A stretch of 64,000 bases of DNA from Stygiolobus caldivivus (GTDB taxonomy: Archaea; Thermoproteota; Thermoprotei_A; Sulfolobales; Sulfolobaceae), in NCBI RefSeq assembly GCF_019704315.1, contig NZ_AP024597.1, positions 1,860,001 to 1,924,000 on the forward strand, given 5' to 3'. A program made the position numbers and the translations under genes. Of this stretch, positions 10,253-18,585 are shown one piece after another. The notes beneath the pieces are model-generated. The model ran no database searches and was not told the origin of the DNA. It was given only the letters and a program-made list of their open reading frames with translations. Position 1 is the stretch's first letter, and every line of letters starts with the position of its first letter.

Positions 10253-10717
10253 ATGAATTATAAATATTTCGATTACGAAAATGAAATCGTGAGTACTAAT
10301 ACTGACGAACTTAAGAAATTTCTTGAGGCTAAAATTGCTGAACTTAAAAAGGAATTAGAGTACTACGAGTACTTATACAGTATTCTAGAGACGGAGGGTT
10401 ATAAGAATATTATTAAAGGAAATAAAGGAACCGCCGATGTAATTAAAAACAATAGGGGCGAAATAGTAGCTGAAATTTATTATACCCCACCGCTAATGAG
10501 AATCTTGTTCAGAGGAAAAATAAATATGAATAAAACTTATGCTAACGTGATAAACAAAATCTTAGAAATGGAAAAAAATAGAAGTAAAATTGAATACGAG
10601 GTATCCTTAGAAAAAGATGAATTACGTGAAATTATTATCGATAACGTTAAAGATGAGCTAACCTATAATAAGATAAAAGCAGGACTACAGTCTATACTAG
10701 AAAGATTAAGTTACTAA
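10253..10717 (+). CDS. hypothetical coiled-coil protein, 154 aa
   Basis: Not recognised as a named family. Residues 15-50 form a heptad-rich coiled coil ('TDELKKFLEAKIAELKKELE'), residues 60-90 a short globular core with 'ADVIKNNRGEIVAEIYYTPP', and the remainder is helical and highly charged. No catalytic motif is visible. It is transcribed away from lysY and its stop lies 13 bp from the cedB stop (convergent). A link with either the lysine genes or CedB is not shown by the sequence. Confidence 0.65.
   Translation: MNYKYFDYENEIVSTNTDELKKFLEAKIAELKKELEYYEYLYSILETEGYKNIIKGNKGTADVIKNNRGEIVAEIYYTPPLMRILFRGKINMNKTYANVINKILEMEKNRSKIEYEVSLEKDELREIIIDNVKDELTYNKIKAGLQSILERLSY
10256..10267 (-). promoter_or_regulatory. 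TATA box of the lysYZM transcript
   Basis: On the minus strand ATATTTATAATT lies 23-34 bases upstream of the lysY ATG, right for a leaderless or short-leader archaeal transcript. It overlaps the first codons of the divergent gene at 10253, so initiation in the two directions may interfere. Confidence 0.5.
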
Positions 10718-10730
10718 CTTGTTTTCTGAA

Positions 10731-12515
10731 TTATGCATTTGTAAGGGTATCTAATTTTATCACAAGTGATCGTGGATCTCCTATAAATCTGATTACTGCC
10801 TCACCGCGCCCTAGAAAAGTCAATTGACGATAGATCTCATCTTCACTGATATTAGCGAACCTTTTCATCTCTTCCCAAAACTTTTTATCACCATTATTCA
10901 TAAATAAAAGCAAACCACTATTCTCTAAAAATATATCTGAAAGTTCACCTAAATCGTAAATATTTTGAGTAGCCATCATTAACATTATTCCATATCCTCT
11001 ACCCCTCTTTATAATATCAGCCACCAAGGAATAGTTCTCGTTCTCGGACTTCAGAATAGTCCACGCCTCATCAATTACTAATGAAATTTTTAACTTATCA
11101 TCGGCTATATTATACTTATCCAATATCTTTATTAATATCGAGTATATTACGAATCTTCTCAACTCTTCTGATTTTATAAGAGATAAATCAATAACATATA
11201 TAGAGTCGTTTATCTTTTCTACTAAAGATGACCCTTTAGATTCTATGTCAATAGATTTTATCTTATTTATAATTTTAGCTAAATAGATTTTAAATTCGTC
11301 TGTTATATCTAGTTCATTTATTAGTTCGATTATGTTATCCCATGAAGGATGCTGATATTTATGTAATGCATCCAATATAACTTTATACAATATTGATGAG
11401 GAATACTTATCAAGCCTGAAAGAATTTGTAATTATATTCTCTATTTGAGATGCATATATACCGTAATTAGCCTTGTTTTCTGCGGACAGTAAGTCTAAGC
11501 TATAAAGTAAGGGATTTAGGACTATTGGTTTAATTCCATAATTTTTTAATCTAAGTTTTATATCATTTTTCACATCAAAAAATAGTACCGGAATTTGATA
11601 TAATGTATTTATTTTTACACCAGTTGAAATTAAAAACTCGGTTTTACCTGATCCAGTTGGACCAATAACTAGTGTATGAGGATTCATTGTTGTATTTAAG
11701 TTCCAAAAGATAGGTCGTGAAGATTCTATTTCTCTTCCTAGATATATTCCTTCTGAGATTAGCCTATAATTGGGAGATTTAGGAAACGAAAAGGTAGTTA
11801 AATAAGGAACCTGAGTTGGAAATCCAATCTTTTCCTTAGCTCTAATTACTCCGCGGTCTAGGTACTCTTCAATTTCATATCGACTAGCTAGCCTTGCCTT
11901 TATCCCTATACTTTCAAGCCCTTTTCTTAACAAGTTTGCTTCAGCTAGAGACTCTTCTCTACTTTCGGCGGTAATTATAAAATAAACTACGTATTGAAAT
12001 GGGGGTTCACCTTCGCTTATTCTCTTTATCATCTCTTGGACTAGAGATAATTCGTTTTTCGCTTTTTCATTAGATGGATCTGATTCTATTATAACCCTTA
12101 AATTCTGTGCCTTTCTGAATAAATTTTCTAAAAATTTATTCTTATCTAATCCCTTTTTCTGAAAAATTATATCAACGTTATTTACTATATCTAATACTTT
12201 ATGAAACGATACTATTTTAGACCTTAAACTCTCATTGGTGAAATCTCTATAATCAAATGGGATATCATCGACTATCAGAAAAGCCTTAAAGACACCATTA
12301 ATAGTAAGAATCCCGTTCTCGATTGAGTAGTTATTATTACTTTGTTTTTTGAATAAATTGAAAAAATTCAATTTACCTCTGAAAAGTTTCATTATTAAAT
12401 TAGGTTCTAATAATATTAATGAAACTAAAGCTAGAACCAAGAATATTAGATTCCTTGAAAAGATAGATAGAAAGAGTAACAATATAGGAACTATTATAAG
12501 ATGTTTATTTTCCAT
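10731..12515 (-). CDS. cedB: CedB-like VirB4/HerA-family ATPase (DNA import)
   Basis: CedB is the ATPase of the crenarchaeal Ced system, which takes up chromosomal DNA after UV-induced cell aggregation in Sulfolobus. The protein is 594 residues with one or two N-terminal membrane helices (about 5-38), a linker, and a RecA-like motor: Walker A GPTGSGKT at 284-291, Walker B 'LVIDEAW' near 480, and a downstream 'MATQN' sensor. This architecture (membrane anchor plus VirB4/HerA-like core) fits CedB rather than soluble HerA, and no nurA or mre11 neighbour is present. It stands alone between hexuloisomerase and the lysine genes; CedA components are not in this window. The exact name is inferred from domain layout and from gene order known in Sulfolobus. 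Confidence 0.82.
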   Translation of the reverse strand: MENKHLIIVPILLLFLSIFSRNLIFLVLALVSLILLEPNLIMKLFRGKLNFFNLFKKQSNNNYSIENGILTINGVFKAFLIVDDIPFDYRDFTNESLRSKIVSFHKVLDIVNNVDIIFQKKGLDKNKFLENLFRKAQNLRVIIESDPSNEKAKNELSLVQEMIKRISEGEPPFQYVVYFIITAESREESLAEANLLRKGLESIGIKARLASRYEIEEYLDRGVIRAKEKIGFPTQVPYLTTFSFPKSPNYRLISEGIYLGREIESSRPIFWNLNTTMNPHTLVIGPTGSGKTEFLISTGVKINTLYQIPVLFFDVKNDIKLRLKNYGIKPIVLNPLLYSLDLLSAENKANYGIYASQIENIITNSFRLDKYSSSILYKVILDALHKYQHPSWDNIIELINELDITDEFKIYLAKIINKIKSIDIESKGSSLVEKINDSIYVIDLSLIKSEELRRFVIYSILIKILDKYNIADDKLKISLVIDEAWTILKSENENYSLVADIIKRGRGYGIMLMMATQNIYDLGELSDIFLENSGLLLFMNNGDKKFWEEMKRFANISEDEIYRQLTFLGRGEAVIRFIGDPRSLVIKLDTLTNA

Positions 12516-12569
12516 AATATTATAGTTTTTATAAGATTAGACAGACACCAACGAAAGTATGATGAAATT

Positions 12570-13208
12570 TTAAAGTTCGATATTAGCATGAATTTGTCTC
12601 AGATCTTCTTCTGTTTTGCCTAATTTGACCATTAACTCGGCGACTATACCGTCTAAAAATATCTGTGTAGTATCCTCAAAAAGTGTACCTAAAGGGGCTA
12701 AAGGTTCTGTGATCCCTAAAATTTGTCTTGCAAAGTAGTCTTCATTAACAGAGTACTTAGTCCTACCAGGTACTTCAACTACTATATCCGAGAGTTTTGC
12801 TATAGGACTATCAGCATAGCTAGTAATGGTTATAAGTATCGCCTTTGCCTCTTTTGCAGCCTCAGCTGCTGTTAATATTAATTTAGTCCTACCTGAGCCA
12901 GAAATAGCAATAGCTATATCTTTCTCCCCTATAGCGGGTACTATAGTATCACCTAAAACATATGCGTTATAACCTAAATGAAGAAGCCTCATTGCAAAAG
13001 CTCTACCAACCAACCCACTTCTTCCTGCTCCCATTACAAGAATTTTACCGTTCTTCTTATTATGATACATGTCTACTAAAGCATCAATCATTTTTTCGAC
13101 TTGATCATGCTTTATCATATTTGCGGAACGTATTATAAATTCAGCTATATCGAACATAGTTTTTATACTCATGGGGGCTTGAAGAAGAGATGAGGAAGAT
13201 GAAGACAA
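12570..13208 (-). CDS. hxlB: 6-phospho-3-hexuloisomerase (SIS domain)
   Basis: PHI interconverts 3-hexulose-6-phosphate and fructose-6-phosphate; with hexulose-phosphate synthase it makes ribulose-5-phosphate by reverse RuMP cycling in archaea that lack the pentose phosphate route. The SIS domain is clear: '[20 protein letters not shown]', '[12 protein letters not shown]' and '[14 protein letters not shown]'. The listed TTG start gives a Ser-rich N terminus; ATG at 13172 (MSIKTMF) is the alternative. The synthase partner gene is not in the window. Confidence 0.9.
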   Translation of the reverse strand: MSSSSSSLLQAPMSIKTMFDIAEFIIRSANMIKHDQVEKMIDALVDMYHNKKNGKILVMGAGRSGLVGRAFAMRLLHLGYNAYVLGDTIVPAIGEKDIAIAISGSGRTKLILTAAEAAKEAKAILITITSYADSPIAKLSDIVVEVPGRTKYSVNEDYFARQILGITEPLAPLGTLFEDTTQIFLDGIVAELMVKLGKTEEDLRQIHANIEL

Positions 13209-13307
13209 ATTTTTTCTCCAAGTAGATTATATACACAATTGCTTTAAAACATTACTTCCGCTAAGTGACAGATATTATTTATTTGTAAATGTTAAAACTT
13301 ATTATAC

Positions 13308-13610
13308 ATGTCCACAACAAGATGGATTCCTAAATGGAAAATAATCCAAATAACTTCTGAAAATAAAAACGTAGAAGTATGCTTTGATGAAGTAAGCCAA
13401 TTGTATGCGTGTCCAATTTGTACACCCATATGTAAAAAAGGAGGAATACCTGATTACGGGGCATATTTTTTTACTATAGATGACCTTAAGGATCACCTAG
13501 AAGCTCATAAAGAATCATTATGGAACAAAAAGTCTAGAGAAGAGGAAGAGGAAGAAGATGAAAAAGTTAGGGTAGAAGAGGAAGAGGAAGAAGATGAAAG
13601 CCAAGAGTAA
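13308..13610 (+). CDS. C2H2-like zinc-finger protein with acidic tail, 100 aa
   Basis: Not a named family. Residues 35-67 form a single zinc-finger-like unit: CPIC (C35, C38), an extra C42, then H63 and H67 in 'LKDHLEAHKE'. Residues 77-100 are almost entirely Glu/Asp. The tail is encoded by a perfect 25-base direct repeat with a 36-base period. A TTAAAACTTAT element about 12-22 bases upstream is a weak TATA candidate. The last codons overlap the start of the PfkB-like gene by 17 nt, so the two form an operon. A nucleic-acid or basic-protein partner is plausible but unproven. Confidence 0.7.
   Translation: MSTTRWIPKWKIIQITSENKNVEVCFDEVSQLYACPICTPICKKGGIPDYGAYFFTIDDLKDHLEAHKESLWNKKSREEEEEEDEKVRVEEEEEEDESQE
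13539..13599 (+). repeat. Two perfect 25-base direct repeats (36-base period)
   Basis: A purine-only-except-one 25-mer (GAAGAGGAAGAGG... ending GATGAAA) occurs at 13539-13563 and again, identical, at 13575-13599. In frame it encodes EEEEEEDE-type acid blocks. The ATG inside the second copy (13594) is the start codon of the following gene. Confidence 0.9.
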
Positions 13611-14394
13611 AGTTATGATTATCGGGAACTTTACATTAGATCTAGGAATATCTGAAAAGGAGCAACTCGGCGGGCCTCCACTATATTCAGGATTCGCGAT
13701 CTATATGTTAGGAGGAGTACCCCTAATATATTCTTCAATAGAGAAGAGTCATTACCATTTAATTCCACATTTTTTGCAAAAAACAAAATTATTCTATTCG
13801 AACTCGATCCCCACTTTTGAGTTAATCTACACTAATAAAGGCAGGGTTTTGATACTGAGAAAAAAACCTGAAAAAGGAATTCCTATTAACAATATCGATT
13901 ATAAAGATCTAGATGGTGTACTGGTTAATCCAGTATGTGGCGAAGTAAACGAAATACCTTCTGTCAACAAACCTTTAGCTTTAGACCTTCAAGGTTTTGT
14001 ACGTTCATGCAGAGAAAACGAACAAGTTGAAATAAAACCTACTCAGTTTAACATTAGGGTTTCAAGTTCTTATAATCTCAGGATACTTCACGCTAATTAT
14101 GAAGAAATAGATAGTTCTAAGATAAGTATAGGTAAAGTTTTAGAGATGGGATTTAGAGAAGTTTTAGTATCTTATGATGAAGACGGATTTATAGTTTACT
14201 CTAAATCTGAAATCAATAAATATAGACCGTCTAGAATTGGAGATTACAAAGTAGGTACTGGTGACGTCCTTATTTCAAGTTACTTTCTATATAGATTAAA
14301 TAACTTCTCTATTTCTGAAGCCACACAGATGTCAGGGGAGTTTGTAGAATGGTTTAGCAATGAAGGACATCATCTATTGTTTCACAAATATTGA
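13594..14394 (+). CDS. PfkB-family sugar/nucleoside kinase-like protein, 266 aa
   Basis: The C-terminal 'YKVGTGDVLISSYFLY' corresponds to the PfkB anion-hole motif G-A/T-GD with the catalytic Asp, and the N-terminal 'VMIIGNFTLDLGI' plus 'QLGGPPLYSGFAIYMLGG' match the ribokinase-fold substrate region. It is short for the family (usually 290-320), so some elements are reduced. Substrate is unknown. The start ATG lies in the acidic-tail repeat of the preceding gene. Its 3' end overlaps the convergent FAD-protein gene by 41 bp. Confidence 0.75.
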   Translation: MKAKSKVMIIGNFTLDLGISEKEQLGGPPLYSGFAIYMLGGVPLIYSSIEKSHYHLIPHFLQKTKLFYSNSIPTFELIYTNKGRVLILRKKPEKGIPINNIDYKDLDGVLVNPVCGEVNEIPSVNKPLALDLQGFVRSCRENEQVEIKPTQFNIRVSSSYNLRILHANYEEIDSSKISIGKVLEMGFREVLVSYDEDGFIVYSKSEINKYRPSRIGDYKVGTGDVLISSYFLYRLNNFSISEATQMSGEFVEWFSNEGHHLLFHKY

Positions 14395-15223
14395 GGTTTT
14401 TCCATTTTCCCAACCTACCACAAAAATGTAATTTTTCTAGACTAGAGTCACTAAAATCTTCTTTATTACTATCCTCTAACACAGCATCCCTAATAACCCT
14501 GTATCTAAAACTCCTTATCTCCTCTTTCTTCAGCACTCCTCTTCTTTTCAGATCACCATATATTCTATCCCAAGAAGGAATCTGTGCAATAAAAGGAACA
14601 AGGATATAGTAAACATCAAAAAAATCACTAAGCCAATCAGCGATTATTACGTGAGAATATAGCACACCTTTATCGCCATCTATTATTACATTACTATCTC
14701 TCTTTGTTTTATTTGTAGTTAGAATAGCTTCGACGAAACCTATACTCCTTCCTTTCTTCAAACCTAATAGATAAGGAGGAACAGTAACGTAAACTTCTGA
14801 AGCCCTTATTACTTGTCCGTTGTTCAAAATAAACGTCTTATCCCCTTTGAAGTTAAACGTAGTAGATAATCTAACTTTAGCTTTTTTATATAATTGTTCT
14901 AGCACTTGTTTCATATTTTGTATAAAGTACACCTTACTGCCTTTGAATGTAAGCCAATCAGGGAGTCCCGAAACACCAAGCTTTTCTGTTAAATAATCCT
15001 CTTTTCTTGAGCTTACGCTGAGACTTACTTGTCTATGCTCTAAACCTTGGAATAGATTACATTCAGATTTAAGTAAAGGAGGATAAAGAGGAATGTCATA
15101 GCCTTCTATTTCTTCATAAGCTAAAATTCCGCCTATTTTATTTTGAGCTTCAACGAGAATGCTATCTTCTAACTTAGATGCTAAGAGGAGCCCAGCCAAG
15201 CCACCGCCTAAAATTAAGTTCAC
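14354..15223 (-). CDS. FAD/NAD(P)-binding amine-oxidase-like protein, 289 aa
   Basis: The N terminus 'MNLILGGGLAGLLLASKLED' carries the GxGxxG-type dinucleotide fold (GGGLAG at 6-11) followed by 'ILVEAQNKIGG', as in protoporphyrinogen oxidase, UDP-galactopyranose mutase and related flavin oxidoreductases. The C-terminal 'LHFCGRLGKWKNLNICETID' matches the second FAD contact. At 289 residues it is shorter than typical amine oxidases (400+). Function is not identifiable. It lies 4 nt after the 15228-15509 gene on the same strand, and its end overlaps the pfkB-like gene. Confidence 0.72.
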   Translation of the reverse strand: MNLILGGGLAGLLLASKLEDSILVEAQNKIGGILAYEEIEGYDIPLYPPLLKSECNLFQGLEHRQVSLSVSSRKEDYLTEKLGVSGLPDWLTFKGSKVYFIQNMKQVLEQLYKKAKVRLSTTFNFKGDKTFILNNGQVIRASEVYVTVPPYLLGLKKGRSIGFVEAILTTNKTKRDSNVIIDGDKGVLYSHVIIADWLSDFFDVYYILVPFIAQIPSWDRIYGDLKRRGVLKKEEIRSFRYRVIRDAVLEDSNKEDFSDSSLEKLHFCGRLGKWKNLNICETIDDVLHC

Positions 15224-15227
15224 ATTT

Positions 15228-15509
15228 TCATACTAATACACCAGACGATAAAATTCTATCCCATCTGCTATTGAAGACTCCTTCTACGTACTCATCTTTT
15301 ACTTGCCCACCATCTATTACTTTTTTAATTAAGTCATTTATATCTACACCTGGTGGGACCTTAACCCTTTTACCATTGTATTCTAGTTCTACATATTCAG
15401 CTAACAAATCGTTCTCGAACACAAAAAACACCTTATGCTCCCTTAAATAGTCAATTACTTCCTTACTAATGAGCACATCATCACTGTTATTAACTATAAT
15501 CTTCAACAT
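15228..15509 (-). CDS. hypothetical protein, 93 aa
   Basis: Not recognised. The sequence has an alternating strand/helix pattern ('MLKIIVNNSDDVLISKEVID') and no cysteines, membrane span or catalytic motif. It precedes the FAD-binding protein by 4 nt on the same strand, so both should share a transcript starting near 15510. Codon use matches neighbours. Confidence 0.6.
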   Translation of the reverse strand: MLKIIVNNSDDVLISKEVIDYLREHKVFFVFENDLLAEYVELEYNGKRVKVPPGVDINDLIKKVIDGGQVKDEYVEGVFNSRWDRILSSGVLV

Positions 15510-15567
15510 ATCACTTTTATCCTTACACCAAACTAGATTTATAAACCGTGTTGAAAAGTAATATCAA

Positions 15568-15795
15568 GTGAAATCCTTTTTAGGTTCAACAATTGCCCAG
15601 GGGAGTGGAATATTAGCCTATACATCAACTATTCAGGAAGCTGAGAGGTTAAAAGAAGAATTTAAAATTATATTTAGAGAATTTTCCATAAAAATTCTAA
15701 ATTTAAGCAGTATTGAAGAAAGATTAGTTGCAATTAACCTTGATCCTGATCTTGCGGATTTTAGAGAAGGCTACGTTATTGCGATAGGCATATAA
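15568..15795 (+). CDS. hypothetical protein, 75 aa
   Basis: Starts at GTG 15568. The sequence suggests a small alpha/beta fold ('ILAYTSTIQEAERLKEEFKI', then two strands). A distant similarity to the KEOPS subunit Pcc1 by size and layout crossed my mind but no diagnostic residue supports it. Its stop codon lies inside the ATATAAAG TATA box of the following tRNA-Val. Confidence 0.55.
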   Translation: MKSFLGSTIAQGSGILAYTSTIQEAERLKEEFKIIFREFSIKILNLSSIEERLVAINLDPDLADFREGYVIAIGI

Positions 15796-15798
15796 AGC
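15787..15798 (+). promoter_or_regulatory. TATA box of tRNA-Val
   Basis: GCATATAAAGCA lies 21-32 bases before the tRNA. The TAA inside it is also the stop codon of the preceding ORF. Confidence 0.6.
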
Positions 15799-15818
15799 AA
15801 AAAATCATAATTCTAAGT

Positions 15819-15908
15819 GGGCCCGTAGTCTAGCCTGGTTAGGACGCCGCCCTCACAAGTGAAAACTGAGTACGGCGGAGGTCCCGAGTTCAAATCTCGG
15901 CGGGCCCA
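15819..15908 (+). tRNA. tRNA-Val(CAC) with a 15-nt intron
   Basis: Acceptor GGGCCCG pairs with CGGGCCC, discriminator A15908. The anticodon stem CCGCC/GGCGG closes a loop with anticodon CAC; the 3' half is separated by an intron of about 15 nt (15858-15872) after position 37. Splicing gives a 75-nt tRNA with T-arm CCGAG-TTCAAAT-CTCGG. The exact intron edges could shift by a base. Confidence 0.93.
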
Positions 15909-16090
15909 TTGTAGGGGGACATCTCCTTACTACCCCCTAATACTTTTATCTTTCAATTTCTCGTAGATTTCAACGAAGTCAATTAAGGAACCAAGATGTA
16001 GAAGAAAAGTTAAAAAGTTTGAATAGTAAATAAAAATAATATTGATAGGAGTAATATACAAATAATATCTGGGAGTTAATAAAAATCTTT
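15909..16090. other. Spacer after tRNA-Val, no gene seen
   Basis: AT-rich sequence with no convincing ORF. The first 25 bases can form a short hairpin from GTAGGGGG and CCCCCTA just after the tRNA, which may help 3' end formation of the tRNA transcript. Confidence 0.4.
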
Positions 16091-16237
16091 TCACACAATC
16101 TTTTCCCTTAGTGTGCTAAGCTCGTTTTCAAACTTACTTACCCATTGTTTAGTATACTTGTTCACCAAGTTGTTCAGCAAGCAGATCTTGAAATAGTGTC
16201 CCTTAAACTTCCCGTTGCATATAAAGAGTATATCTGG
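16091..16237 (-). pseudogene. Remnant ORF, 48 codons, origin unknown
   Basis: On the minus strand an open stretch without a start codon runs from just after an in-frame TAA to a TGA at 16091-16093. It encodes a protein-like, lysine- and aromatic-rich tail ('KGHYFKICLLNNLVNKYTKQ', then 'WVSKFENELSTLREKIV'). The composition resembles the end of a real protein, such as a mobile-element protein, but I cannot name the family. It sits in an 800-bp gap between two tRNA genes, a typical place for decayed insertions. Confidence 0.35.
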
Positions 16238-16722
16238 TTAGGCGTAACGGTAAAGAGGCGTTAGTTAGTGAGTCACTCTTTAAGCCGCTATGAATCCTTA
16301 CCAGTAATGATAGTATCTGAAATTTATTTTTTGCAAAACGAAGGGATCTTTGCTGTCTTCTTTCAATTCAACATAATTTCACGGTAAAAATTAACAAGTT
16401 ACTAATACTTAGATAAGGCGTTTTAGTAACTATAATACGTGGCGTAAAGTGATAGAAAACAAGGCGCTATAAATATAGGGATATAATAAGGGAAAGGAAA
16501 GGTTGATATTATGTCTATAAATCGGAAATGGTGAATGGCGAGATAAGGGAAATTTACGTTTCATGAATAAAGGTTAATTTTTAGTTACATTTATTATGAA
16601 AAAGACTATAAAATTCTCTACTCAAGATACGATATTTTGATTAGAACGATTAAACTTAAGATGGAGAAAGTATATTTCTCCATATAATATTATCCTAGAA
16701 GAATCTTATAGATAATCAAATA
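16238..16722. other. 485-bp spacer, no gene; one hairpin-capable block
   Basis: No convincing ORF or RNA gene. At about 16252-16305 a block GGTAAAGAGG...AGTGAGTCACT...CTCTTT...TTACC has nested inverted repeats (GGTAA/TTACC, AAAGAG/CTCTTT, AGTGA/TCACT) and could fold into a long hairpin. It adjoins the ORF remnant and could be the end of the same decayed element. Confidence 0.4.
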
Positions 16723-16818
16723 CGCCGGGGGCGGGATTTGAACCCGCGCGTGGTTGCCCACACTGGCTAACTGACTGTGGCTCCAGGCCAGCCCCTTAGT
16801 CCGCTCGGGCACCCCGGC
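16723..16818 (-). tRNA. tRNA-Ser(GGA) with a 12-nt intron
   Basis: On the minus strand acceptor GCCGGGG pairs with CCCCGGC and discriminator G. The anticodon stem is CTGGC/GCCAG with loop CTGGAGA after removal of a 12-nt intron (16769-16780 in plus coordinates) following position 37; anticodon GGA. A long variable arm (GTGG-GCAA-CCAC) confirms a class II tRNA, mature length 84. A TTTTATATATGT element lies about 25-35 bases upstream. Confidence 0.94.
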
Positions 16819-16886
16819 ACGCCCATATATGTTATAATAAGGACATATATAAAATAATTTGTGCCTAATAAGAAATAGTGTTTCTT

Positions 16887-17195
16887 TTAAATAAGTTGAA
16901 TTTCAATGTATACGTCATCAGGTACTCTGACTCTCATCAACTGCCTCATAACTCTTTCATCAGCAGTTATATCAATTATTCTCTTATGTATTTTCATCTC
17001 CCAATGTTCCCATTTCTTCTTGCCTTCGCCATGAGGTAATCTCATTATAGGTACTTCCATTCTAGATGTGGGCAAAGGTATCGGACCGCTCATCTGTATT
17101 CCGGTTTTTTGAGCCATAGTTTTTATTTGATTAACTACAAAGTTCAAATTATCTATGTTAGTACTCCATAATCTAATCCGAGCTTTTGAAGGCAT
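16887..17195 (-). CDS. rps10: 30S ribosomal protein S10
   Basis: Small-subunit protein of 102 residues. The sequence '[20 protein letters not shown]', '[20 protein letters not shown]' and the C-terminal '[13 protein letters not shown]' are diagnostic. It lies 25 bp downstream of the EF-1alpha gene, the classic archaeal str-operon order S7-EF1A-S10. Its product ends the transcription block just before tRNA-Ser. Confidence 0.98.
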   Translation of the reverse strand: MPSKARIRLWSTNIDNLNFVVNQIKTMAQKTGIQMSGPIPLPTSRMEVPIMRLPHGEGKKKWEHWEMKIHKRIIDITADERVMRQLMRVRVPDDVYIEIQLI

Positions 17196-17220
17196 AAAAA
17201 TTCACCAAAATTAAAAAACT

Positions 17221-18528
17221 TTACTTAATATCGATCTTTTTAGGCTTTACATCTGTTATTACTCCTACTCCTACCGTCTTACCCATATCTCTCATTGCAA
17301 ATCTCCCTAGAGCTGGGAATTCTCTAAATTTCTCCACACATAAGTCCTTTATTGGAGTAAACTTAACTATCGCAGAATCACCAGCTTTTACGAATTGCGG
17401 ATTTTTCTCCGCCTCTTTGCCAGTCTTCGGATCAATTCTTGATGTTATTTCGCTAATTCTACATGCAACGCTCGCTGTATGTACATGTAGAACTGGAGTA
17501 TATCCTACACTAACTGCAGTAGGATGCCATATAACAATTATCTGCGCAGTGAACTCCTCTGCAACTGTTGGTGGGTTTTGTACATTACCAACTACATCTC
17601 CTCTCTTTATGTCCTTCTTTTCTACGCCTCTAACGTTAAATCCAATATTGTCACCAGGCTCGGCTTTCTCTATTTTAGTATGATGCGTCTCAATTGACCT
17701 GACTTCTCCCACTTTCCCTGCGGGCATGAATACTACCTTATCGCCTACTTTAAGTACTCCACTCTCTACTCTTCCTACTGGCACTACACCGACTCCTGAA
17801 ATCGAGTAAACCTCTTGTATCGGAATCCTTAAAGGCTTATCAACGGGCTTTGGTGGTACCTCAAGCTGATCTAATAACTCTTCGAGTGTTGGACCATTAT
17901 ACCATGGCATATGAGTTGCTTTCTGTGTTACATTTTCTCCCGCTGGTGCTACTACTGGAACAAACTTAACCTTAGACATATCAAAACCAAAGCTCTTCAT
18001 GAATTTAGTTACAGTATCTACTACCTCTTTATACCTCTTTTCATCATAAGGCGGATCTGTTAAATCCATTTTATTTACAGCTACAATCATCTGATTTATT
18101 CCCATCGTCTTTGCTAGAATTATATGTTCTCTAGTCTGTCCTTCTGCACTCATTCCAGCCTCAAATTCACCTTTTTTGGCTGATATTACGATTATAGCAG
18201 CATCAGCTTGGCTAGCACCAGTAATCATATTCTTTACGAAATCTCTATGACCAGGAGCATCAATAACAGTGAAGAAGTATTTCCTGGTCTCGAACTTCAT
18301 AAATGTTAGGTTAATTGTTACACCTCTTTCTCTCTCTTCTTTTAGTCTATCTAAAAGGAATGCGTATTTTTCTGACTCCTTACCTAATTTTTTAGCTGCT
18401 TCTTCAGCTTCTTTTACTGTCTTTTCGTCAATAAAACCTCTATCCATTAAAAGCCTTCCTATTAATGTGCTCTTTCCGTGGTCTACGTGGCCTATGACGA
18501 TTAAATTAAGGTGGGGCTTTTGTGACAT
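17221..18528 (-). CDS. tuf: Translation elongation factor 1-alpha (aEF1A)
   Basis: GTPase that brings aminoacyl-tRNA to the ribosome. G1 GHVDHGKST (residues 12-20), G3 'DAPGHRDFVKNM' and G4 'NKMD' are present, followed by domains 2 and 3. 435 residues is the normal Sulfolobales length. It lies between rps7 and rps10 on the minus strand. ATG is preceded by the purine-rich AGGTAAAGGAC. Confidence 0.99.
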   Translation of the reverse strand: MSQKPHLNLIVIGHVDHGKSTLIGRLLMDRGFIDEKTVKEAEEAAKKLGKESEKYAFLLDRLKEERERGVTINLTFMKFETRKYFFTVIDAPGHRDFVKNMITGASQADAAIIVISAKKGEFEAGMSAEGQTREHIILAKTMGINQMIVAVNKMDLTDPPYDEKRYKEVVDTVTKFMKSFGFDMSKVKFVPVVAPAGENVTQKATHMPWYNGPTLEELLDQLEVPPKPVDKPLRIPIQEVYSISGVGVVPVGRVESGVLKVGDKVVFMPAGKVGEVRSIETHHTKIEKAEPGDNIGFNVRGVEKKDIKRGDVVGNVQNPPTVAEEFTAQIIVIWHPTAVSVGYTPVLHVHTASVACRISEITSRIDPKTGKEAEKNPQFVKAGDSAIVKFTPIKDLCVEKFREFPALGRFAMRDMGKTVGVGVITDVKPKKIDIK

Positions 18529-18585
18529 GTCCTTTACCTCTTACACATTAATACCAGAGTGAACATTAAAAATTTAGCTATATTA

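Noticed and set aside
13302-13496. Minus-strand 64-codon ORF
   Set aside because: Shadow of the zinc-finger gene at 13308-13610.
15568-15795. Pcc1 (KEOPS subunit) identity for the 75-aa protein
   Set aside because: Size fits but no diagnostic residues could be matched.
16252-16305. Nested inverted repeat as an intact IS end or omega-RNA
   Set aside because: No transposase or TnpB gene and no second end seen; kept only as a hairpin-capable block.
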